Shown here piece after piece: positions 54,908 to 63,953 of a DNA stretch of 64,000 bases. The notes beneath the pieces were generated by a model, which was not told where the DNA came from, searched no databases, and was given only the letters and a program-made list of their open reading frames with translations. Made by a program: the position numbers and the translations under genes. The first letter of the stretch is position 1. Each line of letters opens with the position of its first letter. Origin of the DNA: DASYDU01 sp050248495 (GTDB taxonomy: Bacteria > Planctomycetota > Planctomycetia > Pirellulales > Lacipirellulaceae); assembly GCA_050248495.1 (NCBI GenBank), contig JBFWSG010000011.1, forward strand, positions 67,436 through 131,435. Direction: 5' to 3'.

Positions 54908-56287
54908 CTACACAACTCCCTCAAGGATAGGTCGCGACTCCCGCGCCGGCGAGCGCGGAACGGCACAAAACGCCTCATTTTCCAGGGGTTCGCCGTGGGA
55001 CACCGGTGCCTGGCCGCGAACCGCGTGCAGCGGCCGCAGATAGACAATGTCGCGCGGAAAGAAGAGGTCGAGCGTCCAGTCGATCGCCACGCGGAGCTTC
55101 CGCTCGAACCCCGGCAGCTTCATCAGGTAGATCGTCCGCCACAACCACCAGGCGACAAAACCGGAGAACCGCAGGCCGAAGATTTCCGCGACGGCCGAGC
55201 GGCGGCCGAGGCCGGCCAGGAGGCCCAGCGCCTTGAAGCGAAAGGGCTGCGGCTCGCGGCCTGCGAGCACGGCGGCGATGTTGTCGGCGAGCCGGCGGCC
55301 TTGTCGCAGCGCGTATTGCGCCGTCGGCGGGCAGGTCCCGCCGGTGACCAGATCCGGCACCGTGGCGCTATCGCCCACGGCCCACACACACGAACAGTTC
55401 TTCGCGGCCATCGTGGCGTCGACGTCGACCCGGCCCGATTTGCTGCGACTCACGTTCACCAGGTCGAGCACGGGGTTAGCCGCGGTGCCGGCCGCCCAGA
55501 CAAACGTGTGGGCGTCGATGTCCGTGCCGTTCGCCAGCTGCACCTGGTGACGTGAGCAGCCTTGCACACGGGTCCTGAGCAACACTTCGACGCCCCGGCT
55601 CTCGAGTTTCGCGAGCGCGTAGCGCGAGAGAGACTCACTCACTTCGGGCAGGATCCGCTCGCCGGAGTGGATCAGCACCATGCGAATCTCTTCCGGCTGG
55701 ACGTGCGGATAGAAGCGGCCCGCGCTGCGGACAAAATCGTTGAGCTCGGCGAGCGTCTCGACGCCGGCGAAACCGCCCCCCGCGACGACGAACGTGAGCA
55801 TCTGTCGGCGGACGGCCGGATCGCTCTGCAGGTCGGCGTGCTCCAGTTTGTCGATTACATGGGCGTGGAGCTGCGTCGCATCGGCGAGGCTCTTGATGGT
55901 GAGTGCGTTTTCGGCGACGCCGGGGAGGTTGAAGAAGTTGGGCACCGAGCCGAGTGCCAGCACCAGGTGGTCGAACGGCAGCGTGAAATCGCCGCACGCG
56001 CCGCAGTGGGCGGCCGTAACCGTGCGATGCTCGACGTCAATCGCCTTGACGGATGCCTGCCGCACGGTCGTCCGCCGCAACAGCGCGCGGAGCGGAAAGA
56101 CGATGTGCTTCGGCTGGATCGAACCGGACGGCACCTCGGGCAACAGCGGCGTGAAGGTGAAAAAGTTTTCGCCGTCGACGAGCGTGATCTCGACCGAAGC
56201 GTCGCCGCGGAAACGCTGCTCCAGCCGCAGGGCAATCGCCGTGCCGGCAAAACCGCCGCCGATGATGACGATGCGAGTCGGGTTCAT
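54908..56287 (-). CDS. ndh: Type II NADH dehydrogenase / NAD(P)-FAD oxidoreductase
   Basis: 459 residues. Two nucleotide-binding folds are visible: FAD motif IVIIGGGFAGTAIALRLEQ at the start and NADH motif FVVAGGGFAGVETLAEL near 165. The FAD-closing motif CVWAVGDSATVPD is near 300. The C-terminal part (GFVAWWLWRTIYLMKLPGFE) is the amphipathic membrane-binding region of NDH-2. It moves electrons from NADH to quinone without proton pumping. GAGGAA precedes ATG 56287. Its place behind the methionine-sulfoxide genes could supply quinol to the cytochrome b of that set; this link is inference. Confidence 0.9.
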   Translation of the reverse strand: MNPTRIVIIGGGFAGTAIALRLEQRFRGDASVEITLVDGENFFTFTPLLPEVPSGSIQPKHIVFPLRALLRRTTVRQASVKAIDVEHRTVTAAHCGACGDFTLPFDHLVLALGSVPNFFNLPGVAENALTIKSLADATQLHAHVIDKLEHADLQSDPAVRRQMLTFVVAGGGFAGVETLAELNDFVRSAGRFYPHVQPEEIRMVLIHSGERILPEVSESLSRYALAKLESRGVEVLLRTRVQGCSRHQVQLANGTDIDAHTFVWAAGTAANPVLDLVNVSRSKSGRVDVDATMAAKNCSCVWAVGDSATVPDLVTGGTCPPTAQYALRQGRRLADNIAAVLAGREPQPFRFKALGLLAGLGRRSAVAEIFGLRFSGFVAWWLWRTIYLMKLPGFERKLRVAIDWTLDLFFPRDIVYLRPLHAVRGQAPVSHGEPLENEAFCAVPRSPARESRPILEGVV

Positions 56288-56344
56288 AGGAACGATTCCT
56301 CACCTGGCACACGGTCGCTCAGTTGCCAAAAGCACAGCGCAATT

Positions 56345-57058
56345 TCACACGCGTCGGTTCCGCCGCAAACTCAACACAACGCCCGTGACCACGGCGAGCA
56401 CGCCCGTCGCCGGTTCCGGCACGCCGATTCGCGTGAACGTGAACGTGCCGAGATGCGGACTGCCCGCGGCGAATGGTGTGCCGAGCAAAACGATCGGTTG
56501 TCGCGGCACGGTGTCCGGGTTCGAGAGGCTGAAGCCGGTGCCTTGCTCGGTGCCGGCGTCGTACGCGTACAGGTCGACGGTGAGCTGGTCCTTCCAACCG
56601 GCGCCGTTGCGAAGATCCAGACCGTGAACGCCGACAAACCAATCGGGGCTGGGCGCCACCATCGTGACCAGCGTCACCAGCGGAAACTGTTGCGAGACGT
56701 CGACGGTCACGCTGGTGCTGCCAGGCGAAGTGATGCCGCCGCCCTGAATCACCGAGAGCGCCGTGCCGGCGTTGATCGCGGCCTGCACTTCGCCGCGCAG
56801 GGCCGAGGTGCCGCCGATCTCCGCCATCTGCTCGATGCCGGCCGAGGCCAACTGGCCCGGAGTCCAGAAGCTCACCTGGTCGCCATGAACGCCGCCGATG
56901 AGCGCGGAGAAGTGCGCGCCCGCGGGATAGGCGCCGGGATGCGTGGCCGCGCTCCAAGTGGCGTCGAATTTGACGTCGTACTGGATAGCAGCCGCCGCAA
57001 GCGACTGGGCGATACAAACCGCGGCGAGCAGCGAGCAGACGATCGACGATGGACGCAT
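56345..57058 (-). CDS. Spondin-domain PEP-CTERM protein
   Basis: 237 residues: signal peptide (SSIVCSLLAAVCIAQSLA), then a spondin N-terminal-type domain over nearly the whole mature protein (YDVKFDATWSAATHPGAYP, GAHFSALIGGVHGDQVSFW, SPDWFVGVHGLDLRN, VDLYAYDAGTEQGTGFSL) and a PEP-CTERM tail (VPEPATGVLAVVTGVVLSLR RNRR-type end). The start at 57058 gives the signal; the frame continues upstream in the MsrB gene but is not coding there. Bacterial spondin-domain proteins are surface proteins of unknown ligand. It is co-directional, 46 bases after msrB. Confidence 0.87.
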   Translation of the reverse strand: MRPSSIVCSLLAAVCIAQSLAAAAIQYDVKFDATWSAATHPGAYPAGAHFSALIGGVHGDQVSFWTPGQLASAGIEQMAEIGGTSALRGEVQAAINAGTALSVIQGGGITSPGSTSVTVDVSQQFPLVTLVTMVAPSPDWFVGVHGLDLRNGAGWKDQLTVDLYAYDAGTEQGTGFSLSNPDTVPRQPIVLLGTPFAAGSPHLGTFTFTRIGVPEPATGVLAVVTGVVLSLRRNRRV

Positions 57059-57104
57059 GGCATCGCTCCGGGGATGCTGGAAGTGTGGTGAAGGCGGAAG
57101 ACGA

Positions 57105-57722
57105 CTACTTCTTGAATTCAGCGTTGACCTGTTTGTCACCGCCAGCGGTCGGCGGCTCTTGGGCGTCGAACTGGAGCGACGCCGAGTTGATGCAGTATCG
57201 CAGACCGGTCGGTCGCGGGCCGTCGTCGAACACATGCCCCAGGTGCGCGCCGCAGTTCTTGCAGGTGACCTCAGTGCGGTGCATGAAAAAGCTGTTGTCG
57301 TCGTGCGTGGCGACGTTCTTCTCGTCGGCCGGCTGATAGAAGCTGGGCCAGCCGGTGCCGGAGTCGAACTTCGTATCGCTGCTGAACAGCGGCGCGCCGC
57401 AGCAGACGCAGCGGTACATGCCGTCGCGGTGGTTGTTCCAATAGTCGCCAGTGAAGGCCTGCTCGGTCCCTTTCTCGCGGGTGACATGATACTGGTCGGG
57501 CGTGAGTAGCTTCTTCCACTCCGCGTCGGTCCGCGGCGGGCAAGTGCAAGAGGTTGGATTATTGGGGGAAGTTGTATTCGAGTTCATGACGGTTGACTCC
57601 GTAGAGGGTGTGGTGGTGCTCTGTGTCGATGTCGATTCATCGGCCTCGGATCGCATCGCGGCGATGACCAGTAAGCCGAGGGTGAGCGACGCAACGGGTA
57701 TGAAAATCGATTTAGCTTTCAT
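57105..57722 (-). CDS. msrB: Membrane-anchored or exported methionine-R-sulfoxide reductase (MsrB)
   Basis: 205 residues. An N-terminal hydrophobic segment (IFIPVASLTLGLLVIAAM) and a Ser/Thr-rich linker (residues 25-55) place the enzyme outside the cytoplasm. The MsrB domain has both zinc CxxC pairs (MYRCVCCGAPLF, VTCKNCGAHLGHVF) and the catalytic Cys in RYCINSASLQF. It reduces R-methionine sulfoxide with thioredoxin-type electrons. The genes immediately upstream are an MsrP-like enzyme, cytochrome b and a Met-rich lipoprotein. It starts 40 bases after the stop of the Moco gene. Confidence 0.93.
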   Translation of the reverse strand: MKAKSIFIPVASLTLGLLVIAAMRSEADESTSTQSTTTPSTESTVMNSNTTSPNNPTSCTCPPRTDAEWKKLLTPDQYHVTREKGTEQAFTGDYWNNHRDGMYRCVCCGAPLFSSDTKFDSGTGWPSFYQPADEKNVATHDDNSFFMHRTEVTCKNCGAHLGHVFDDGPRPTGLRYCINSASLQFDAQEPPTAGGDKQVNAEFKK

Positions 57723-57762
57723 GGAGTGATTCCTATTGGGTGTCGCTTTGCTACGTGATTTG

Positions 57763-58545
57763 TTAATGCCCGCCGTACCAATCGTATCCACGCTTGGCCC
57801 AGTAGTCCGCCGGCCGCACGTCGGTCAAGTCGATCACGCTGATGCGCTTGATGCATTTGTAGCCATACTTCACGGTGCTCACGAGACGCAGCGGCGCGCC
57901 GTGCCCTTCGGTGAGGGGCTGGCCGTTGAGCTCGAAGGCGAGCAGCGTTTGCGGATGCAGGGCACTGGGGCGATCGAAACCGACGTAGTAGCGGTCAGGC
58001 CGGCCGTCCTCATCGACAGCGTCGACGGGCGTCGACAAACCGACGTACTGGCTCGGCGCACCGAACTTCTGCAATAAGTCGGCGAGCCGGACACCTTTCC
58101 AGGTGGCAATGCGGCTCCAGCCTTCGACGCATTTGAACTCGGTGGTCATCGTGTAGTTCGGCAGGGCCTTGATCGCCGCGAGCGGAACGTGCCGATCGGC
58201 GGCGCCGGTGATGTGGACGGTCCAATTGTCCGCGTCGGCCGCGCTCATCAGGCCGACGAGGCCGTTGACGCGCAAGTCGCTCGCCAGTTCCGACGCGAAC
58301 TCGGGAGCCAGCCGTTGTGGACGGTAAATCCCCTGTGCGATTCGTTCGTTGAATCGCAAAACGCGGCGCAGCGGCCAGGGGATGCCGTCGTCCAGTTCAC
58401 GCGTGGCAATCCACGTGGCCGCGCCGCCGCCGACTAGCGCGGCAATTGCCCCGGTGGCGAAACCGCGGCGTGTGAGCCGCCGGATTTCGGCCTCAGTCGT
58501 GGCAGCATCAGCCGGCACCACAATCTGATTCGATTCGTTACTCAT
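57763..58545 (-). CDS. Molybdopterin oxidoreductase, MsrP/YedY-like
   Basis: 260 residues. A Tat signal is visible (RRLTRRGFATGAIAALVGGG; R26-R27 in TRRGF). The sulfite-oxidase-fold domain has the Moco-ligand Cys139 in TTEFKCVEGWSRIATW, the segment HGAPLRLVSTVKYGYK and the end WYGG, as in YedY/MsrP. It is shorter than E. coli MsrP (about 330 residues). MsrP reduces both diastereomers of protein methionine sulfoxide in the periplasm using quinol-derived electrons through MsrQ. Here the start overlaps the cytochrome b stop by eight bases, so the two are coupled. Confidence 0.85.
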   Translation of the reverse strand: MSNESNQIVVPADAATTEAEIRRLTRRGFATGAIAALVGGGAATWIATRELDDGIPWPLRRVLRFNERIAQGIYRPQRLAPEFASELASDLRVNGLVGLMSAADADNWTVHITGAADRHVPLAAIKALPNYTMTTEFKCVEGWSRIATWKGVRLADLLQKFGAPSQYVGLSTPVDAVDEDGRPDRYYVGFDRPSALHPQTLLAFELNGQPLTEGHGAPLRLVSTVKYGYKCIKRISVIDLTDVRPADYWAKRGYDWYGGH

Positions 58546-59209
58546 GGCGCGCCTCCTCGGCGTCGACGACTTCGAATCCCGTGACCATTGCGCGGAAATT
58601 GTTCCAACCGGTTTTGATCACTTGCGCGATGTGCACGAGGAAAAAGCCGACGAAGCCCAGGGCCAGCCAAAAATGTTCCCAGCGGGCCCACTCGTATCCG
58701 CCCAACAGCGTCGTGAGCCAGGCCGTCTGCGTCGGCTTGTAGATCGCCAGTCCCGTGACGAGCGCGCCGCCGCCCATCAGGATCACGCCGGTGTATGCGA
58801 TTCGCTGCGCGGCGTTGAACTTGCCTTGCGACGGCGCCACCTTGCGCAGGTGCAGATCGTGCAGGACGACGTCAAACGCATCGCGCACACTGTTTCGATC
58901 CGGCGCGAGGTGCCGCCACTCGCCGGACGCGAGCAGGTAGATCACGTACCCAATACCGTTGATCGCCAGCAGCCACATCAGCGTAAAGTGCCAGGCCATC
59001 CCCTCGGCTAGGCGATGGTCGAGGCGAAGTGTGCTGTAGAACCACTCCGGGAAGAAGCTCAGCAGCGTGGTATCGCCCCACCCGATGCGATAGACGTCGT
59101 TGGCCCAATAGATCAACAGGCCGCTCCAGATCATGCCGAACAGGATCGGCACGTTAAACCAGTGCATCCAGCGAATCGGGCGGGGGTGTTTGGCTTCGAG
59201 ACGTTTCAT
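58538..59209 (-). CDS. Cytochrome b561-type membrane subunit for the Moco enzyme
   Basis: 223 residues, with four membrane helices and conserved His ligands (RWMHWFNVPILFGMIWSGLL, MAWHFTLMWLLAINGIGYV, FWLALGFVGFFLVHIAQVIK). It has the layout of b-type cytochromes that deliver quinol electrons to molybdopterin enzymes, and takes the place MsrQ (YedZ) has in msrPQ operons. GGAG lies nine bases before ATG 59209; an in-frame TTG 59224 is not needed. The next gene overlaps its end. It also resembles hydrogenase b subunits, but the neighbouring Moco gene settles the partner. Confidence 0.87.
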   Translation of the reverse strand: MKRLEAKHPRPIRWMHWFNVPILFGMIWSGLLIYWANDVYRIGWGDTTLLSFFPEWFYSTLRLDHRLAEGMAWHFTLMWLLAINGIGYVIYLLASGEWRHLAPDRNSVRDAFDVVLHDLHLRKVAPSQGKFNAAQRIAYTGVILMGGGALVTGLAIYKPTQTAWLTTLLGGYEWARWEHFWLALGFVGFFLVHIAQVIKTGWNNFRAMVTGFEVVDAEEARHE

Positions 59210-59276
59210 CGTCGGAAACTCCAACAGTGCATTTCGCGACGCTTCCCAATCGAAAGTCGATAGCGAATGGACTGGA

Positions 59277-59633
59277 CTACTGATCTCCCATCTTGTCGGA
59301 CTGCATCTTGCCGTCGTTCATCTTGCTGTCGCCCATTTTGTCCATGCCCATCTTGTCCGACCCCATCTTGTCGCCCGACATCTTCATCGGTTCCATCGCG
59401 TTGTTCATGGGCGCTTCGCTGCCCATCTTGTCGCCGCCCATTTTGTCTCCGGCCATCTTGTCAGCGCCCATCTTGTCTGTGCCCATCATCGCGCCGCCCA
59501 TCTTGGCGTCACCCATGTGATCGGCCATGCCCATCTTGTCGGAGCTGGCGGTACTCGAGCCGCAGCCGACCAGTCCAACCGTGGCGACGGCCACGAAACA
59601 TGCCGCCACAGCCAAGGCGATTTTCGTTTTCAT
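59277..59633 (-). CDS. Methionine-rich lipoprotein with DKMG repeats
   Basis: 118 residues. Signal and lipobox VGLVGC end at Cys24. The mature 95 residues contain 21 Met (22%), mostly in DKMG/DKMA-type units (nine DKM), with Asp, Lys and Gly as almost the only other residues. There is no enzymatic motif and the sequence is expected to be disordered. It is encoded next to a membrane cytochrome b, an MsrP-like enzyme and MsrB, so it is a probable sacrificial oxidant sink whose Met residues are oxidised and reduced again. Metal binding (Met-rich copper or silver proteins) is the main alternative. Confidence 0.8.
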   Translation of the reverse strand: MKTKIALAVAACFVAVATVGLVGCGSSTASSDKMGMADHMGDAKMGGAMMGTDKMGADKMAGDKMGGDKMGSEAPMNNAMEPMKMSGDKMGSDKMGMDKMGDSKMNDGKMQSDKMGDQ

Positions 59634-59683
59634 TTCAGGTTCTCCAGTTCGGTTTGAAAGAGTGATCGAAAAACTACACGCTT

Positions 59684-59716
59684 AGTTGCCTGCCCCCAGG
59701 GGGAGTTACGACAACT
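59684..59716. promoter_or_regulatory. Nested inverted repeat upstream of the Met-rich lipoprotein
   Basis: CCCCCAGGGGG (59693-59703) is flanked by AGTTG (59684-59688) and CAACT (59712-59716). It lies between the ECF sigma stop and the lipoprotein start, about 50-80 bases before ATG 59633. It may be an operator, part of the lipoprotein promoter, or a terminator of the sigma transcript; no T-tract directly follows it on the minus strand. Confidence 0.45.
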
Positions 59717-59732
59717 CAAAAAAAGTCTCCTC

Positions 59733-60347
59733 TCACACACAATCGGCCGCCAGCAGCGACTCGCCGAGCGTCTGCCGGGCCCGATGCAAACGGGTCTTGA
59801 TCGCGCCGCGCGACACGCCCAACAGCGCCGCCGTCTGCTCGGTGTCGTACTGGTCGATGTCGCGCAGGATCAACACTTCGCGATACGAGTCGGGTAGCGA
59901 CTGGATCGAGCGGCGAATCGCGGTTCGCTGCTCGCGCTTGTCCATCAGCGTGGCCGCGTCGTCGCACTCGCGGGCCATCGCCGGCCACGCGGCATCATCA
60001 CGTTTCGAGGCTGCAGCAATTGACTCGAGCGAGACCGTCGGCCGCCGTTTCTGCGAACGCAGCCGCATCAGACACTTGTTCACGACGATGCGGTGCAACC
60101 AGGTGGAAATCTGCGCTTCGGCCCGGAATCGGGGCAGCGACACGAACGCCGCCAGGAATGCATCCTGGACCGCGTCCGCCGCGTCCTCTTCGCTGCGGAG
60201 CATGCGCCGCGCGACCGCCAGCATTCGAGCGCCGTACTGTTGGTAAAGCGCGTCGCAAGCCGCCCGGTCGCTGTCATGCAGCTTCGTCGCCCGGTCGACT
60301 GGCGGCTCGCGCGAGATTCGCGCTGTCTTCGTGACCTGCAGGATCAT
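59733..60347 (-). CDS. ECF-type sigma factor, first regulator of the Met-rich/Msr operon
   Basis: 204 residues. Region 2 (ALYQQYGARMLAVARRMLRS, EEDAADAVQDAFLAAFVSLP, AQISTWLHRIVVNKCLMRLR) and region 4 (LPDSYREVLILRDIDQYDTE, QTAALLGVSRGAIKTRLHRA) are complete. AAGGAG lies eight bases before ATG 60347, and this start overlaps the STAS stop (ATGA). The Met-rich lipoprotein gene follows 99 bases downstream. In Azospira suillum a sigma factor/anti-sigma pair controls a related Met-rich scavenger, so this factor is a candidate stress sensor or relay here. Confidence 0.92.
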   Translation of the reverse strand: MILQVTKTARISREPPVDRATKLHDSDRAACDALYQQYGARMLAVARRMLRSEEDAADAVQDAFLAAFVSLPRFRAEAQISTWLHRIVVNKCLMRLRSQKRRPTVSLESIAAASKRDDAAWPAMARECDDAATLMDKREQRTAIRRSIQSLPDSYREVLILRDIDQYDTEQTAALLGVSRGAIKTRLHRARQTLGESLLAADCV

Positions 60348-60610
60348 CGATCGGTCTCCTTGAGCAATTCGTTCACCAGCGGCGAGCAGCCCACAAGCCG
60401 CATCCCGCGGCGACGCCAATCGCGGAGCGCGATCGTCCCCGGCGTGTCGACAAACGAGATGCCGGCGAGGTCCAACGTCGCCGGCGCCGTCTCGCCGGCC
60501 GCCCGCCGGCACGCTTCGTCCAGTTCCCCGATCCACGGCTCAAGCAGTTTTCCTTCGAGCTTGAGAGTTACGGGCGAGTTGTCGGTTTGGATGGTCGTAA
60601 TTCGCAACAT
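60344..60610 (-). CDS. STAS-domain protein (anti-sigma-antagonist type)
   Basis: 88 residues, a complete STAS fold: VTLKLEGKLLEPWIGELDEA, a central strand-helix with ATLDLAGISFVDTPGTIALR, and MRLVGCSPLVNELL. SpoIIAA-like proteins have a phosphorylatable Ser in the DLSG/DS loop; here the loop reads FVDTPGT, with Thr in place of Ser. It is translationally coupled (ATGA) to the ECF sigma gene, so it likely takes part in control of that factor. The start ATG 60610 excludes a longer Arg-rich upstream frame that has no STAS similarity. Confidence 0.85.
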   Translation of the reverse strand: MLRITTIQTDNSPVTLKLEGKLLEPWIGELDEACRRAAGETAPATLDLAGISFVDTPGTIALRDWRRRGMRLVGCSPLVNELLKETDR

Positions 60611-60688
60611 GGCAGCCTTCCAACGGCGGTCTCTTCCGAAATCAGGTGCGGAGGCATTCACTACTTCTGCACATGGAGCTGCGTATGA

Positions 60689-60704
60689 AGCGAGCCGCGT
60701 GCCG
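60689..60704 (-). promoter_or_regulatory. Candidate sigma-54 promoter upstream of the STAS-ECF genes
   Basis: On the minus strand the sequence CGGCACGCGGCTCGCT matches the sigma-54 consensus TGGCACGN4TTGCW at 10 of 12 positions, with GG and GC exactly ten bases apart. It lies in the 225-base gap just after the sigma-54 activator gene and about 80 bases before the STAS start. High GC makes chance matches likely, so this is tentative. Confidence 0.35.
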
Positions 60705-60835
60705 GCGGCGATCGCGCCGGAAAAGACGCGTCGCAAAGCGTGCCGCGATAGAGAGATACGGCATTGACGGGCCGTAAAAGTTGGGGTCCCGTCGAGCCAC
60801 GCCCACGACGTCGTGGCCACGAGATTTCGTGGCCG

Positions 60836-62758
<1,923 letters not shown>

Positions 62759-62831
62759 ACGTCGAGTAAACCCGGGCCTTTGATCGCGGCAGTGGTCGTA
62801 GCCGGATTGCGGCGCGCCGCGTGGCGGCAGG

Positions 62832-63953
62832 TCAAATCCGCAAGAAAATCTTCTGGCGATACATGTGATACAGCGCTAGCCAGCCCAGCGCGACGGCGCC
62901 GAACTCGATCGTGGGCGGCCCCGCGCGGCCGAGGTGGCTGGCCAGTCCGCCCACGAGACCTTCGGAGATGGTGCGGAAGGGGATGAAATGAACAGCGACG
63001 TAGATCGTGATCGCGTTCATGCCGATCACCACGAAGGGAAACGCCCAGCGACGCAGGCCCCAGATGTCGATCAATAGGTAGAACAGCGCGAGCAGCAGGT
63101 ACGACCACCCCGCAGCCCACAGGGTCATCGAGCTGGTCCAAATGTGCTTGATGATCGGAAAGCCCAAGTATTCGGCCCAGATCCAACCGGCCGCCAGGCT
63201 GGCGAATCCGAGCCCGGTGAGCACCGCGAACTTCGACCCTTGCGAGCGATTGGAGCGCAGCACTTCGCCGCCGAACACGCCCAAGAGCACCGACGCGGTG
63301 AACGTCATGCTCGAGAGAATCCAGGTATAGCTGGTGCCGTCGCGGAAGCGGCCGAGGATTAACTCATCGACCGCCAGCGCCAAGTTGGCGTCGGGCCGCA
63401 GGGTGCCCGTGCCGTAGCCGGGCACCGGCACGAACATCACCAGGGCCCAAAACCCCACCAGCATCGCCGCGGCGAACAGCACCTGGAAAACGATGCCCGT
63501 GTACAACAGCAACAGCGACGAAACGAAATACCCCGCGGCGATCGCCTGCAGCGTGTTGCAGTAGATGTGGAGCGTGGAGAGCTTGAACTGGAGCAGATTG
63601 CCCTGCACGGCCATGCCGAGCACGAACAGGACGAGCGTGCGGCGGATGACCTTGCGCAGCATATCCTGCTTCGATTCGCCCTTTTCGATGCGGCGGCCGA
63701 ACGAAAAAGGCATCGCCACGCCGACCACGAACAAGAACAACGGCATGATCAGATCCCACGCCACGAACCCTTCCCATTCGACGTGCTCGAACTGGCGGGC
63801 GACGGTGGGTGGCAGCGGATCGGCGAACATCTTCGCCACGGCGAGCGCGAGCTCCTGGCCCCCCACGATCCAGAACATGTCGAAGCCGCGGAGCGCGTCG
63901 ACGGCCATCACGCGATTGCTGGCCACAACGGGAGAGTTGCCTGCATCGGCCAT
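62832..63953 (-). CDS. Multi-pass membrane acyltransferase-like protein (DUF5009 / heparan-alpha-glucosaminide acetyltransferase type)
   Basis: 373 residues with about ten membrane helices. The start VMAVDALRGFDMFWIVGGQE is the signature of the DUF5009/NagX/HGSNAT family (R-G-F-D), followed by EWEGFVAWDLIMPLFLFVVG and FPFVVIGMNAITIYV. Members acetylate amino sugars across membranes, so it may modify glucosamine units of breakdown products or cell-wall pieces. ATG 63953 has GGGGA seven bases upstream; an in-frame GTG lies at 63989. It is the first gene of this minus-strand run, and its promoter is probably at or beyond the window end. Confidence 0.85.
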   Translation of the reverse strand: MADAGNSPVVASNRVMAVDALRGFDMFWIVGGQELALAVAKMFADPLPPTVARQFEHVEWEGFVAWDLIMPLFLFVVGVAMPFSFGRRIEKGESKQDMLRKVIRRTLVLFVLGMAVQGNLLQFKLSTLHIYCNTLQAIAAGYFVSSLLLLYTGIVFQVLFAAAMLVGFWALVMFVPVPGYGTGTLRPDANLALAVDELILGRFRDGTSYTWILSSMTFTASVLLGVFGGEVLRSNRSQGSKFAVLTGLGFASLAAGWIWAEYLGFPIIKHIWTSSMTLWAAGWSYLLLALFYLLIDIWGLRRWAFPFVVIGMNAITIYVAVHFIPFRTISEGLVGGLASHLGRAGPPTIEFGAVALGWLALYHMYRQKIFLRI

